From an uncultured Clostridia bacterium (GTDB lineage Bacteria > Bacillota > Clostridia > TANB77 > CAG-508): a stretch of 39,852 nt of DNA. A program made the position numbers and the translations under genes. This document shows positions 1 to 9,534 of this stretch, one piece after another (positions within the stretch are counted from its first letter, which is position 1; the number at the start of each line of letters is the position of its first letter). The stretch is from positions 1 through 39,852 of the forward strand of contig CANQPZ010000011.1 of NCBI GenBank assembly GCA_947625895.1. Reading direction: 5' to 3'. The notes below the pieces were generated by a model. The model was not told where the DNA came from. It did not search any database and saw only the letters and a list, made by a program, of their open reading frames with translations.

Positions 1-131
1 TTATATATGCAATATATATTTGTATAGTTTATTTTGTAGGTAACAAATTACTAAATAAAGGTGTAAATGTGGATTAAATAAATTACAATTTGTGTGAGTA
101 AGATAGATAAAAAACTGTAATACTTGAAAAA

Positions 132-221
132 ATGAAAACCGTGTATTACAGATGGGAAAAGGAATACATCGAAAAAAGAATTTATCACCTCGACCAAAAT
201 ATTAGAGTATCAAGGACTTAA
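132..221 (+). other. Short 29-aa open frame (MKTVYYRWEKEYIEKRIYHLDQNIRVSRT), possible gene remnant
   Basis: ATG at 132 and TAA at 219, followed by a hairpin at 204-240; no clear RBS. Confidence 0.2.
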
Positions 222-246
222 AAAAAGTACTTGATACTCTTTTTAA
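204..246 (+). terminator. Rho-independent terminator
   Basis: AGAGTATCAAG ... CTTGATACTCT stem followed by a T run. Confidence 0.6.
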
Positions 247-383
247 AATTTAACTACTCTTTAACTGCTCAGTAATTGATTAAGAACATTAACAGATTCG
301 TCTTTGAAAATAATAGACATGTAATGAAAATGGCCCCCGATAAATCGGAGGCCACCAATCACTTACCGCACTATGTTATATTG

Positions 384-875
384 TTATCTGATTATTATAT
401 AGAACTCTTCTCGGTTATGTTTAGCCCATAACGCTTTTTCGGGCTTATTTTTTTCTCCTTTTGGCAAAGTTATCTTTCGATATGATACTCCTGCCATTTC
501 TGGTTCCTTATAGCAGATCTGATTCTCATTTGCAAGTACATATTCCAGAAAATGTTTCCTTGCCTCATCCAATAAGTGAGGCTGTGGAACGTAAATTTCA
601 ATCTGCGGATGAATCAAATCTGGATCATCAGGTTTACTCATCTTTTTTGTTAAAAGAACTCTGTAAGCACTGGGCGTGGACCCGGGTAGGTCTCTGTGGA
701 CTTGGAGCAAATTTCTTCCACCGAAAAGTTTTGTTGCCAGTGGCAACGTTGTCGCATACATCCCTGTATCAATCATTTCATATATATAACTCGCAGAGAT
801 TTTTTTGGTACCATTGTAATATGTGGGTATTCCCCAAAATTCTTTTTCAATATTCTCAAATTGTTGAGGTATCAT
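384..875 (-). CDS. Hypothetical protein, start MIPQQFENIEKEF
   Basis: ORF with strong RBS (AGGAGGGGAGTTATG) supporting the internal Met at 875 rather than 950; GC-like hairpin (about 332-353) just downstream. Confidence 0.6.
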   Translation of the reverse strand: MIPQQFENIEKEFWGIPTYYNGTKKISASYIYEMIDTGMYATTLPLATKLFGGRNLLQVHRDLPGSTPSAYRVLLTKKMSKPDDPDLIHPQIEIYVPQPHLLDEARKHFLEYVLANENQICYKEPEMAGVSYRKITLPKGEKNKPEKALWAKHNREEFYIIIR

Positions 876-1098
876 AACTCCCCTCCTGACGGTGAATGCG
901 GCAGTGATTGTGCGAAGATACAAAAGCGTATCTAAATGATAGTATAACATAAGTTTACATAATTGTAAAGTAAAATGAAAGTGGCTTTTTGGAGTTAACT
1001 CTAATTTTAGAAATTAATCGAAACAAGAAATTTACAAATATTTAGTTTTTTGTTATATTTTTATAAAAGAAATAATAACACGTAAAGGTGATAAATAG

Positions 1099-1614
1099 AT
1101 GAATTATATAAATGAAGGGAAAAGAGATATATTAATAATTCCAAAATTTAATAATATAAAAATAATTCAAGATGTGAGAAAAAGATATGATGAATTATTT
1201 GATATTATTGCACCTCATATAACTTTAGCTTTTCCTTTTAAAAGAGATATTCCTAATGAAAAGTTAAAGGAACAATTGTTAGATATAGTAAAGGATATTA
1301 AACCTTTTAAGATAAAATGCAAAGGTATAACATTAAATAAAGATGAGAAAGCTAATACTTATTACATTTTCTTAAATATAGTAGAGGGAAAAGAAATAAT
1401 TAGCCAAATAAATCAAAAAATTTATCAAAATATATTAAAAGATATAGATATAAAAAAATATAATTATGAACCTCATATAACTCTTGGTAATACAAATAAT
1501 GCTAATGAGATCATAGAAATAAATGAAGAATTTGAAACTATAGTAGATAGTATTGTAGTAGAACAAATAGGAAAAAATGAGGAGTCTATTATAGAATTTG
1601 AAGTTTCTTTATAA
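1099..1614 (+). CDS. 2H phosphoesterase / 2'-5' RNA ligase-like protein
   Basis: Two HxT-type motifs: PHITLAF and PHITLG, spaced as in the LigT/2H superfamily; RBS-like AAAGGTG upstream. Confidence 0.75.
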   Translation: MNYINEGKRDILIIPKFNNIKIIQDVRKRYDELFDIIAPHITLAFPFKRDIPNEKLKEQLLDIVKDIKPFKIKCKGITLNKDEKANTYYIFLNIVEGKEIISQINQKIYQNILKDIDIKKYNYEPHITLGNTNNANEIIEINEEFETIVDSIVVEQIGKNEESIIEFEVSL

Positions 1615-1643
1615 TAATAAATTTCAAAAGATAATAATAGAAG

Positions 1644-1985
1644 GTGAAAAGAATGAAGAAATCAAGAATATTTTTTTTAGTAACAATAATTTGTCTAATA
1701 ATTACTATAATATGTATTTGTATTGAAAAGAATATGACTAATAAAATTGATGATAAAGCTTGGAAAAGTGATTCAATAGATTACATTAAAGCTAAAGAAG
1801 AATATGATACGACAGGAGATAGAACAAAATTAGATAAATATGAAGAAGAAATTGAAGAAGTGTCAAACCTAGAGGATAAGAGAGATATGATTTTGGTTAC
1901 ATATCTTGTAACAGGTGGAATAACAGTCATAATGCTAATAATTAGCATAGTTTTGAATATTAAGGGAAAAAATAAATCTAAGTAA
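1644..1985 (+). CDS. Small hypothetical protein with two transmembrane segments
   Basis: Hydrophobic stretches at both ends with a charged middle; RBS-like AGAAGGTGA upstream. Confidence 0.55.
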   Translation: MKRMKKSRIFFLVTIICLIITIICICIEKNMTNKIDDKAWKSDSIDYIKAKEEYDTTGDRTKLDKYEEEIEEVSNLEDKRDMILVTYLVTGGITVIMLIISIVLNIKGKNKSK

Positions 1986-2022
1986 GAAAAAACTAAGCTA
2001 GTTTTGGCTATTTCGACTAATT

Positions 2023-2056
2023 AAAAGTTTTGAAAGTTCATAGTTTCAAAACTTTT
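2023..2056 (+). terminator. Rho-independent terminator
   Basis: AAAAGTTTTGAAA / TTTCAAAACTTTT, perfect 13-bp stem plus T tract. Confidence 0.75.
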
Positions 2057-2143
2057 TTTATTATTAAATCAGATTATTGACTTTACTATACAACCCTATT
2101 TTGCTATACTAATGTAAAATTTGATTAATGGAGATAACCTTGT

Positions 2144-2614
2144 ATGAAAGTTAATATAAAAGATGAATCTGAATTATATAACTCTTTTGATAAGTTTGAA
2201 GAAACATTAAGTGAAGATCTAATATCATATGTAAACAGTAAAGAGGAAATTACTTCAATAAAAGAAAGAGAGGATATAGAAATAATTTCAACTCAGAAAA
2301 TAGATGAGGAGAAATTTAAAAAAGCCTTTGAAAAATATTGTGATGAACAATTGTTAATAATAAAACGAAAACAAAAAATTAATAGAACAAAACAATTTTG
2401 GATGTTGGTAATAGGTATAGTATTTATTATTTTTTCATTAGTATTAGCTAATAAAATTAATATAATAACTTTAGAAATTGTTTCAACAATTGGTTCTTTT
2501 TCTATTTGGGAATCTGCAAATAGCTGGTTAATAGAGAGTAAAGTTATTAGATATAATAAAAAGAAAGCTATAAAACTAAAAAATAGTGAATTAAAATTTA
2601 TAAATTGTAATTGA
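2144..2614 (+). CDS. Hypothetical membrane protein
   Basis: ORF with charged N-terminal half and hydrophobic segments; ends in TGA. Confidence 0.5.
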   Translation: MKVNIKDESELYNSFDKFEETLSEDLISYVNSKEEITSIKEREDIEIISTQKIDEEKFKKAFEKYCDEQLLIIKRKQKINRTKQFWMLVIGIVFIIFSLVLANKINIITLEIVSTIGSFSIWESANSWLIESKVIRYNKKKAIKLKNSELKFINCN

Positions 2615-2624
2615 TTTAACACAA

Positions 2625-2660
2625 AAAAATAAGCACAAAATTTAATTTATGCTTATTTTT
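2625..2660. terminator. Bidirectional terminator between convergent genes
   Basis: AAAAATAAGCA ... TGCTTATTTTT stem. Confidence 0.6.
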
Positions 2661-2664
2661 CATT

Positions 2665-4407
2665 TTAATATCCTAACATTTTTAGAATTGCAGTTCCTGC
2701 TTTTTCACCTTTTCCTTCATAAGGCCATTCATTTATTGAATATCCTGGGTTATCATTTATTTCTATAATAGCATAATCGTCTTTTTTGACATCATTGATT
2801 ATTATATCAACACCGCATATTTTTCCGTTAAATGATTTAGCTGCTTTTTCTGCAATTTTTTTGAATTTTGCTGGCATAACATCTGTATAATCAACAGCTT
2901 CTCCACCAGTTGAACAGTTTGAATTTGTTCTTAAAAATACTCTTTTTCCTTTTGGTACAACAGATTTATATGTTAAATCTTGTGTTTTTAAAAATTCAAC
3001 AACTGGTTGATCTTTTTTTACTGGAGCATATGTTAATGCATGCCATGGTTCTTTGTTTTTTGCATCAATCAATTCCTCAATTGTAGATTTACCATCACCA
3101 ACAATACTTGCAGCTCTTCTGTGAGCAACACTTAAGCATTTTCCGTTTATTACTAAGAATCTATATTCCATTCCTTTTGCATATTCTTCAATTAGTATGT
3201 TGTCATCAAATGTAAATGCATATTTAATTGCATCTAATATTTGTTTTTTAGCTACTTTTTTAGAGAATACTGTAATACCAGTACCATAGTTTGTATTTCT
3301 TGGTTTTACTACTAGTGGTCCATTATGAAAATCAGCAAGAATGTTATCGATATCATCGCTGTCCATGTCTTTATCTAGTAGTACTGCTTTAGGAACATTA
3401 AGTCCTGCATTTTTCATTATTTGTTTTGATATGAATTTGTCATCAGTAATAATAGGGAATATATAGGTATCCCTGTCTGTTTTATTACCTTCAATTCCAA
3501 ATTCTTTATGACCATTTAAATTAAATTCAACGACACTCTTATTTTCATTAAGTACATTATAATCTATACCTAATTCTATGGCGTCTTTGATTATTGCTGC
3601 ACATTCTGCAACTATTTTTGGATATCTTGTTATGCAATATCTTGTTGCATAACCTTCTTCCATATATTTTTTAGCTAATTCTATTTTTTTGTTTTCAGAA
3701 AGTTTAGATTCTTTATCTGAGTTTGCCTTTAAAAGTGCAATTACTTCTTTTACAGATGCTAAAGATTTTAAAAGATATAATTTTGCTACTTTTTCTAGTG
3801 CTTTATTTAAGTCTGTTAAACTTTTTAATTCTAGTTTTTCTAAGAAACAAAAAGTTAGTGTAACTAAGAAATATAATTCATCTTGGCTAATTCCAAATCT
3901 TGTAGAACTGTCAAGTTTTATATTTGAAAATTCGATATTATTTTTTGAAATTTTCAATGTACAATCACCAAAAACTGGGTTAATCAAATCTGCATATAAT
4001 TTAAAGTTTTCTTTAACATTATTTAATGCTGGTAACATTAGTTTTGGTAAGTTCTTGTTTAATTCAGTCATTTCTTTATAAAAATCTGAATCAATAGATA
4101 TTGTTACTTTATTAGCTAATGATATGTTTTCATAATTTGAAAATGGCCAAATTAATTCTTTATCATTATAACTTTGTACATATACTACATTAGTGATTTC
4201 TTTTAGTTTACTATATGCATCAATAACGTTTTTTTCAGTTGGTGTTTTTATAACAAATATGTTGTCACTATTATTTTTAGTAGTAATAAAATTATTTTTT
4301 GTTTTATCTCCATATGCTTTAGGATATTTTAGTTTTACTGATTTTGCTTCATTGTTCAGTCTTAAAGCATCTCTTTCAATGCTAATATTATACTTTTCTT
4401 GTTTCAT
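2665..4407 (-). CDS. GshF/GshAB-like protein: shortened gamma-glutamylcysteine-ligase-like N-terminus fused to a C-terminal ATP-grasp ligase domain
   Basis: N-terminus ISIERDALRLN...YPKAYGDKTKNNFITT resembles the GshA/GshF start; C-terminal ATP-grasp motifs VVKPRNTNYGTGITVF, RFLVINGKCLSVAHRRAASIVGDGKSTIEELI, VDIIINDVKKDDYAIIEINDNPGY. Confidence 0.75.
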   Translation of the reverse strand: MKQEKYNISIERDALRLNNEAKSVKLKYPKAYGDKTKNNFITTKNNSDNIFVIKTPTEKNVIDAYSKLKEITNVVYVQSYNDKELIWPFSNYENISLANKVTISIDSDFYKEMTELNKNLPKLMLPALNNVKENFKLYADLINPVFGDCTLKISKNNIEFSNIKLDSSTRFGISQDELYFLVTLTFCFLEKLELKSLTDLNKALEKVAKLYLLKSLASVKEVIALLKANSDKESKLSENKKIELAKKYMEEGYATRYCITRYPKIVAECAAIIKDAIELGIDYNVLNENKSVVEFNLNGHKEFGIEGNKTDRDTYIFPIITDDKFISKQIMKNAGLNVPKAVLLDKDMDSDDIDNILADFHNGPLVVKPRNTNYGTGITVFSKKVAKKQILDAIKYAFTFDDNILIEEYAKGMEYRFLVINGKCLSVAHRRAASIVGDGKSTIEELIDAKNKEPWHALTYAPVKKDQPVVEFLKTQDLTYKSVVPKGKRVFLRTNSNCSTGGEAVDYTDVMPAKFKKIAEKAAKSFNGKICGVDIIINDVKKDDYAIIEINDNPGYSINEWPYEGKGEKAGTAILKMLGY

Positions 4408-4428
4408 AAAAAATTACCTCTTCTCTAA

Positions 4429-5439
4429 CTAATCTAATTCGCTTGCAATTTCTAATTGAATTGTCTTCAATAATGGAACTCTTTCGTTTCCATCAGCACT
4501 TGTACCAACATTTAAATTGATATTTAAAGCATTTATTGGTTTTATGCTATGGTAAATAATTTGTCTTCCATTTAAGAAATTGTAGTATTTTTTTGAATCT
4601 TTTGTGTTTTTACAAATTACGTTGCTTAAATCTGAATATAAATTAGTAGATTGGCAATTTGTATAATCAAATATAAAATTATTATTATTTAATTTCTTTT
4701 TATTATCTAAATCAATCTCTACTATAAAAGTAGGGGCTTCGCATAATACTTTACTAGAATCAAATATCTCATAAAATCCTGCTAAATAAATCTGTACATT
4801 AATATTTTCTTCTTGTAATTCTCTTACGGCTTTTGATATTGAATATAAACTACATGTATTTCTACAGTCTATTTCACATACAAGTCTAATTTTTTTATCT
4901 TTATTAAGGTAGTAAGCACCTTTAATTGCTGATTTAAATAATTCTTTTCCTAATCCTCTTATTTTATTTCCATTATTATCTATTGCATTGGCTTTTGTTA
5001 ATATACCTGTTATAGATAAAACATTCTCATTCTCAGATGGGAAATATGGATTATCATGAATTGACTTATTATTTTCAAATTTAATAGTTGTTGCTCCTAA
5101 TATTTCATTGTGTCCAAATTCATTTTTACGTGTAGATAACATTACTGGGTAGTGTAAAATATTTTTTACTATATTACTAATGTTAGGAACATGCATAAAA
5201 TCTTTATTTCCAGTGAAATTTGAATCATAAAAATAAGCTAGATCAAATATTGAATCTCTAACTAAATTTTTGCTTTTCATTGATTGAAATAAATGAAAAT
5301 TTATATTAGGTTCATTTGTTTTTTTAAATTGTTCTGTTTTCTCCTCCATTTCTTTAATATAAGTTTTAAAAATCTTTTGTTTAATATCCCCATTTATCTT
5401 TTTATTAGGTCGGGGTTTTTCTTTTTCTTCTTTTTCCAT
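4429..5439 (-). CDS. GNAT-like acyltransferase, putative
   Basis: VLSITGILT followed by IRGLGKELFKSAIKGA (R-G-x-G-K acetyl-CoA loop-like) and RLVCEIDCRN. Confidence 0.5.
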   Translation of the reverse strand: MEKEEKEKPRPNKKINGDIKQKIFKTYIKEMEEKTEQFKKTNEPNINFHLFQSMKSKNLVRDSIFDLAYFYDSNFTGNKDFMHVPNISNIVKNILHYPVMLSTRKNEFGHNEILGATTIKFENNKSIHDNPYFPSENENVLSITGILTKANAIDNNGNKIRGLGKELFKSAIKGAYYLNKDKKIRLVCEIDCRNTCSLYSISKAVRELQEENINVQIYLAGFYEIFDSSKVLCEAPTFIVEIDLDNKKKLNNNNFIFDYTNCQSTNLYSDLSNVICKNTKDSKKYYNFLNGRQIIYHSIKPINALNINLNVGTSADGNERVPLLKTIQLEIASELD

Positions 5440-5849
5440 AATAGTCTCCTATTTTTAAAGATGGTAGTATGCGGTATACTCCTGTTTTTGCATAAAATAG
5501 AAGATATAACCAGTACTACATAATCTATGATACTCGGATTTTTGCCAAAAAGCAATTTGTAAAAAAATAGCTTTTTTAACTAAAAAAGTCATTTTTTTCA
5601 AAATTTCTGAAAATTAAATGATGTTTTCTTTGCCGATTACCTCTTTTTTTCTCTTTTTTACTCTTTTTTACTATCACATATGATTTGACAAATGCATAAG
5701 TCTTGTATTTAAATAAAAAATTAGGATTTTAGGCTTATAAATCAACTTTTATTTATTAATATTATTTATTGAAATGCCCTATTTTAAAGGCTTTCTGAAC
5801 AAATATAAAAAATATATTATAGTACAGAAATAGGGAAGAAGTGCAAAGT

Positions 5850-5888
5850 AAAAAAGCATACAAGATGTATAAAATCTTATATGCTTTT
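5850..5888. terminator. Hairpin downstream of the MazG-like gene
   Basis: AAAAAGCATA ... TATGCTTTTT. Confidence 0.45.
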
Positions 5889-5898
5889 TATTTAGAAT

Positions 5899-6207
5899 TT
5901 AATCTGCTTCTTCTAAAAAAATCTTTTTATCAAATGCTCCTTTTTTATCCTTTTTTTCGTTTCTTATTTTTTCAAAATCCTCTATGGAAATATTCATAGA
6001 ATTTAATATACCGTAAATTACTTCAACTATATCAGCTAATTCTTCAACATTATTATCTTCTAGATATTCTTTAACTTCTTCTTGAAGCTTTTTATTCAAT
6101 TCTTTTCGGTATTCGTCATTATCTAAAATTCTATATTTACAGTTTTCTTCTTTAGATTTAATGATTTCTATTATTTTATCTCTAACTAATTTATTATATG
6201 TTTTCAT
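5899..6207 (-). CDS. MazG-like / phosphoribosyl-ATP pyrophosphohydrolase-like protein
   Basis: YNKLVRDKIIEII start and EEVKEYLEDNNVEELADIVEVIYGI. Confidence 0.8.
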   Translation of the reverse strand: MKTYNKLVRDKIIEIIKSKEENCKYRILDNDEYRKELNKKLQEEVKEYLEDNNVEELADIVEVIYGILNSMNISIEDFEKIRNEKKDKKGAFDKKIFLEEAD

Positions 6208-6428
6208 ATTTTCTCCAATTACAATAATTATTTAAACCATTCTGATTATAGCATATGAAAAAAGTATATTCAATTTGTATAGTGGCATGAAAAGAATTGG
6301 TTTTATCAAGTAATATTTAATTAATTTTGAAATTAAAAAACAGGGGAAATACCTATATATAAAGGATATACTAACTTTACATAATATCACAAAAGTGGTA
6401 AAATTAGAGTATGAAAGGAGTGTTGAAA

Positions 6429-7121
6429 ATGAAGAGACGGTTTATAGTTACATTAACTGTAATACTGTTATCCGTATTCCTATTGGGATGCAACGTCAGA
6501 GGTTCAAATGACTTCGTAAGTAAAACGGTTGTATTGAAGGACAATGTCTATGGCAACATGAGAATAACAATTTGGAATGAAGAATTTTCTCCTTACGATT
6601 ATTCTTCCTGTCTGAAAGTAGCAAATGACGTAATGAAAAACAGTCTAAAGGACGCATACAAAGAATGCACAATAATTCCGATGACTGTAAACGAGATGTA
6701 CGACTATTATCTTTATCCTAAAGGACTGCAGTATAATAACAAGATTCTATTAAATGTGGATGACACACTCTATGACAGCGAAAGAGATATCATTCTTACG
6801 ATTGTACATGAACAATTACATTTTAATGGAAGAATTGCTGTTAGCGGTCTGAATGAAGAAGAGAATGTGATATTAGCAGAATATGTCGTATATCATCTTT
6901 CAAAAAAGTTATGCTGCGACTATGACAACGAAACATTCCAAGATGTTGACTATGGGCATTCGCCTGTAATTCCTGAATTAGATGAGCATCTAAGTGAATT
7001 GTATGATGTTTATTTGGGAAATGCAAAATTAGACAAAAGTCTGAAAACGATAATCATTGATGCCTTTGAAAACACTCAAGAGGTGGCGAAAATCAACTTC
7101 GCCACCCACTTTTTTATATAA
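6429..7121 (+). CDS. Putative lipoprotein with HExxH zinc-metalloprotease-like motif
   Basis: Signal plus lipobox LLSVFLLGC; ILTIVHEQLHFNG; RBS GAAAGGAG favours the Met at 6429 over 6411. Confidence 0.6.
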   Translation: MKRRFIVTLTVILLSVFLLGCNVRGSNDFVSKTVVLKDNVYGNMRITIWNEEFSPYDYSSCLKVANDVMKNSLKDAYKECTIIPMTVNEMYDYYLYPKGLQYNNKILLNVDDTLYDSERDIILTIVHEQLHFNGRIAVSGLNEEENVILAEYVVYHLSKKLCCDYDNETFQDVDYGHSPVIPELDEHLSELYDVYLGNAKLDKSLKTIIIDAFENTQEVAKINFATHFFI

Positions 7122-7308
7122 TAGGAAATTGCTCCGCATTTCCTATTATATAAAGGCTTCGCCACAAATCTACACAAAATTTCTAAAGAAATTTTGGCGG
7201 GCGAACAATTGACGCGGACTTTGCAATAAATTTATATAGTATAACATATAAAAATGTCCGCTATTGTTCTATATAAACAAAAAGTGCCCTCTCAGACACT
7301 TTTTGTTT
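7082..7308. repeat. Cluster of consecutive stem-loops (REP/MITE-like)
   Basis: GGTGGCGAA/TTCGCCACC (7082-7106); TTTATATAATAGGAAAT/ATTTCCTATTATATAAA (7113-7154); AAAATTTC/GAAATTTT (about 7177-7196); GAACAAT..GCGGAC/GTCCGC..ATTGTTC (7203-7269); AAACAAAAAGTG/CACTTTTTGTTT (7275-7308). Confidence 0.65.
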
Positions 7309-7708
7309 GTTCATAACCGTTTCGCCATTTGATTAATCGTATTTCATTTTTGATCTCTATAACTCTTTGATATAATCTTTCAACAAATTCTGCATCTTCA
7401 TCATACATTTGATAAAGAAAAAAATTACCAATATTCTCATAAGTGTTTATAATGTCTGTTACTATGCTATCAACTTGCAAAATAAATGATTTATAGTCTC
7501 CGTTGTTAACAGAAAGTGAATAGTATAAACCATCATAAGATACAGATTTAGCACCACTTTCTAAGCTTCTCCGAACCGAATCATACAGAATTGTCAGATC
7601 TTCTGCCTTCTGAATAAAATTACCTATTCTCCGTTTGAATATAATATCTAGAAAAATTGATGTGCAAATGACAAAAAGTAATATTAAAATGACTAAGTGG
7701 CCAACCAT
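7292..7708 (-). CDS. Hypothetical protein with N-terminal transmembrane anchor
   Basis: MVGHLVILILLFVICTSIFLDIIF followed by a soluble domain; RBS-like AGGAGG upstream on the minus strand. Confidence 0.55.
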   Translation of the reverse strand: MVGHLVILILLFVICTSIFLDIIFKRRIGNFIQKAEDLTILYDSVRRSLESGAKSVSYDGLYYSLSVNNGDYKSFILQVDSIVTDIINTYENIGNFFLYQMYDEDAEFVERLYQRVIEIKNEIRLIKWRNGYEQTKSV

Positions 7709-7800
7709 ACTAATACCTCCTAAAAATATTTAATGGATATTGTCTATAAGTTATTTGTACTATTATAACAGGCATTTGGCTATAATTCAACAAAAGATGG

Positions 7801-9030
7801 TTATTCTGTCATTTCTTTATTATAATATTTATTTCTACAATATTTTTTAGCAAGTCCGCCTTCACTAGTTTCTCTATAGTGGCTCTGCAAATCTTTTCCA
7901 GTTTCATACATAGTTTCTACTACAACATCAAAAGATATACTTCTATTTTTAGGTGATAACATTGCTATTTTAGATGCGTCAACTGCTCTTATTGCAGCAA
8001 CAGCATTTCTTTCAATACATGGAATTTGAACATATCCATAGATTGGATCACATGTTAAACCTAAATGATGTTCCATAGCTATTTCTGCTGCATTTCCAAT
8101 TCTATCTATATCTAGTTTTAAAATGTATGCAGAAGCGGCAGCTGCCATTGAACAAGCTGTACCAATCTCTGCTTGACAACCACATTCAGCACCACTTATG
8201 GAAGCATTCGTTTTTACAATATTCCCAATTAATCCTGCAACAGCAAGAGCATTTATAATTGTTTCTTCTGATACTTTTTTATCGTGATTGTAATAATATA
8301 AAACTGATGGTAAAACACCTGAAGATCCACAAGTTGGAGCTGTTACAATTTGTCCACCAGAAGCATTTTCTTCGTTTACAGCAACTGCATATGAGCTTAG
8401 TAATCTTGTTTGTTTTAAAGAATCATCTTCATTTTCAACTACTGTATTAAACATATTCTGTGCACATCTTGATAATCTTAATCTTCCTGGTAATTTTCCT
8501 GTTGTGTTTAATCCTTTTTCAACAGATTGTTGCATTGCAATCCAAACTTTTTTTAAATAGTCTTTTAGTTTTAAACCTTCTACTTGAAATACATATTCGT
8601 GTAATTGTAAATTATTATTTTTGCAATATAACTTTATGTCCTCAAACTTTTTCAAGCTATAAATTCTAGGGATGTCAGAATATTCTTTTCCATCAATTTT
8701 TATTGTTCCTCCACCAATAGAGTAAACTGTCCAATCATCTAATTGGGTATCATTGTTATATCCTATAATTTGCATTGTATTTGGGTGTATAGGACAGTTT
8801 TTTTCAGTGTCAAATATTATTTCTGTTTCTATATTACCCACGGCTTGCTTTATTATATAATCTGTTAAATGTCCTTTTCCAGTAAGTGCTAATGAACCAT
8901 ATAGAATGACTTTTAATTTTGTTGTATGGGGATACTGTGTTAAAAAAGTTTCAATAGCTCTTTTTGGTCCCATTGTATGAGAACTTGAAGGACCATTTCC
9001 AATTTTATAAAGTTCATATAATGATTGCAT
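7801..9030 (-). CDS. sdaA: L-serine ammonia-lyase (L-serine dehydratase), iron-sulfur dependent, single chain
   Basis: GNGPSSSHTMGPKRAIETF; GSSGVLPSVLYYY; GAECGCQAEIGTACSMAAAA; EIAMEHHLGLTCDPI. Confidence 0.92.
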   Translation of the reverse strand: MQSLYELYKIGNGPSSSHTMGPKRAIETFLTQYPHTTKLKVILYGSLALTGKGHLTDYIIKQAVGNIETEIIFDTEKNCPIHPNTMQIIGYNNDTQLDDWTVYSIGGGTIKIDGKEYSDIPRIYSLKKFEDIKLYCKNNNLQLHEYVFQVEGLKLKDYLKKVWIAMQQSVEKGLNTTGKLPGRLRLSRCAQNMFNTVVENEDDSLKQTRLLSSYAVAVNEENASGGQIVTAPTCGSSGVLPSVLYYYNHDKKVSEETIINALAVAGLIGNIVKTNASISGAECGCQAEIGTACSMAAAASAYILKLDIDRIGNAAEIAMEHHLGLTCDPIYGYVQIPCIERNAVAAIRAVDASKIAMLSPKNRSISFDVVVETMYETGKDLQSHYRETSEGGLAKKYCRNKYYNKEMTE

Positions 9031-9167
9031 TGTTAAAACCTACTTTCTTCTTATTATTCAAACGTAAATTATCATAATAAGAACTAAATATCAATACATA
9101 AAATGCACAAAAATGGAGTTATATAAAAGTTCCTTCTTTTGTATAATTTCACGGGGAGGTGAAATAA

Positions 9168-9332
9168 GTGAGAAGGAGGAAAAATTATATTCAGTTTACT
9201 TGTAGAATAGAAGAAAATTTATTAGAAGAGATAAAGAGAATAGTTTTAGATAATGAATTATATTCAATTAATAGTTTTATTAATGAGTGTTTAGAATTTG
9301 CTATTAAGGAAAATATAAAAAGTGTAAAATAA
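9168..9332 (+). CDS. Small ribbon-helix-helix-like protein, 54 aa (absent from supplied ORF track)
   Basis: GTG start after GGGGAGGTGAAATAA; translation MRRRKNYIQFTCRIEENLLEEIKRIVLDNELYSINSFINECLEFAIKENIKSVK has a short beta strand followed by two helices. Confidence 0.6.
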   Translation: MRRRKNYIQFTCRIEENLLEEIKRIVLDNELYSINSFINECLEFAIKENIKSVK

Positions 9333-9534
9333 TGTGTTCTTTTTTATATTAATATAAGTAAATTAATATTTGATTTTATATGCCAACTTGTTTACATAAT
9401 TTACTTTTCAAGAATAAAATGGTATAATCAAATTACTACAGATTGTAGATATTTTACTAGGATCTGTCTTTAGTAAAGTGTCTTAATTTGGAATAGTTCA
9501 TCAAAAACATTTTTATTTATGCAGGAGGAGAATT

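Noticed and set aside
461-935. Plus-strand ORFs opposite the 384-875 gene
   Set aside because: Minus-strand ORF has the strong RBS and coherent sequence; the plus-strand frames do not
3689-4432. Plus-strand ORFs opposite the ATP-grasp gene
   Set aside because: Antisense of a well-supported ATP-grasp coding sequence
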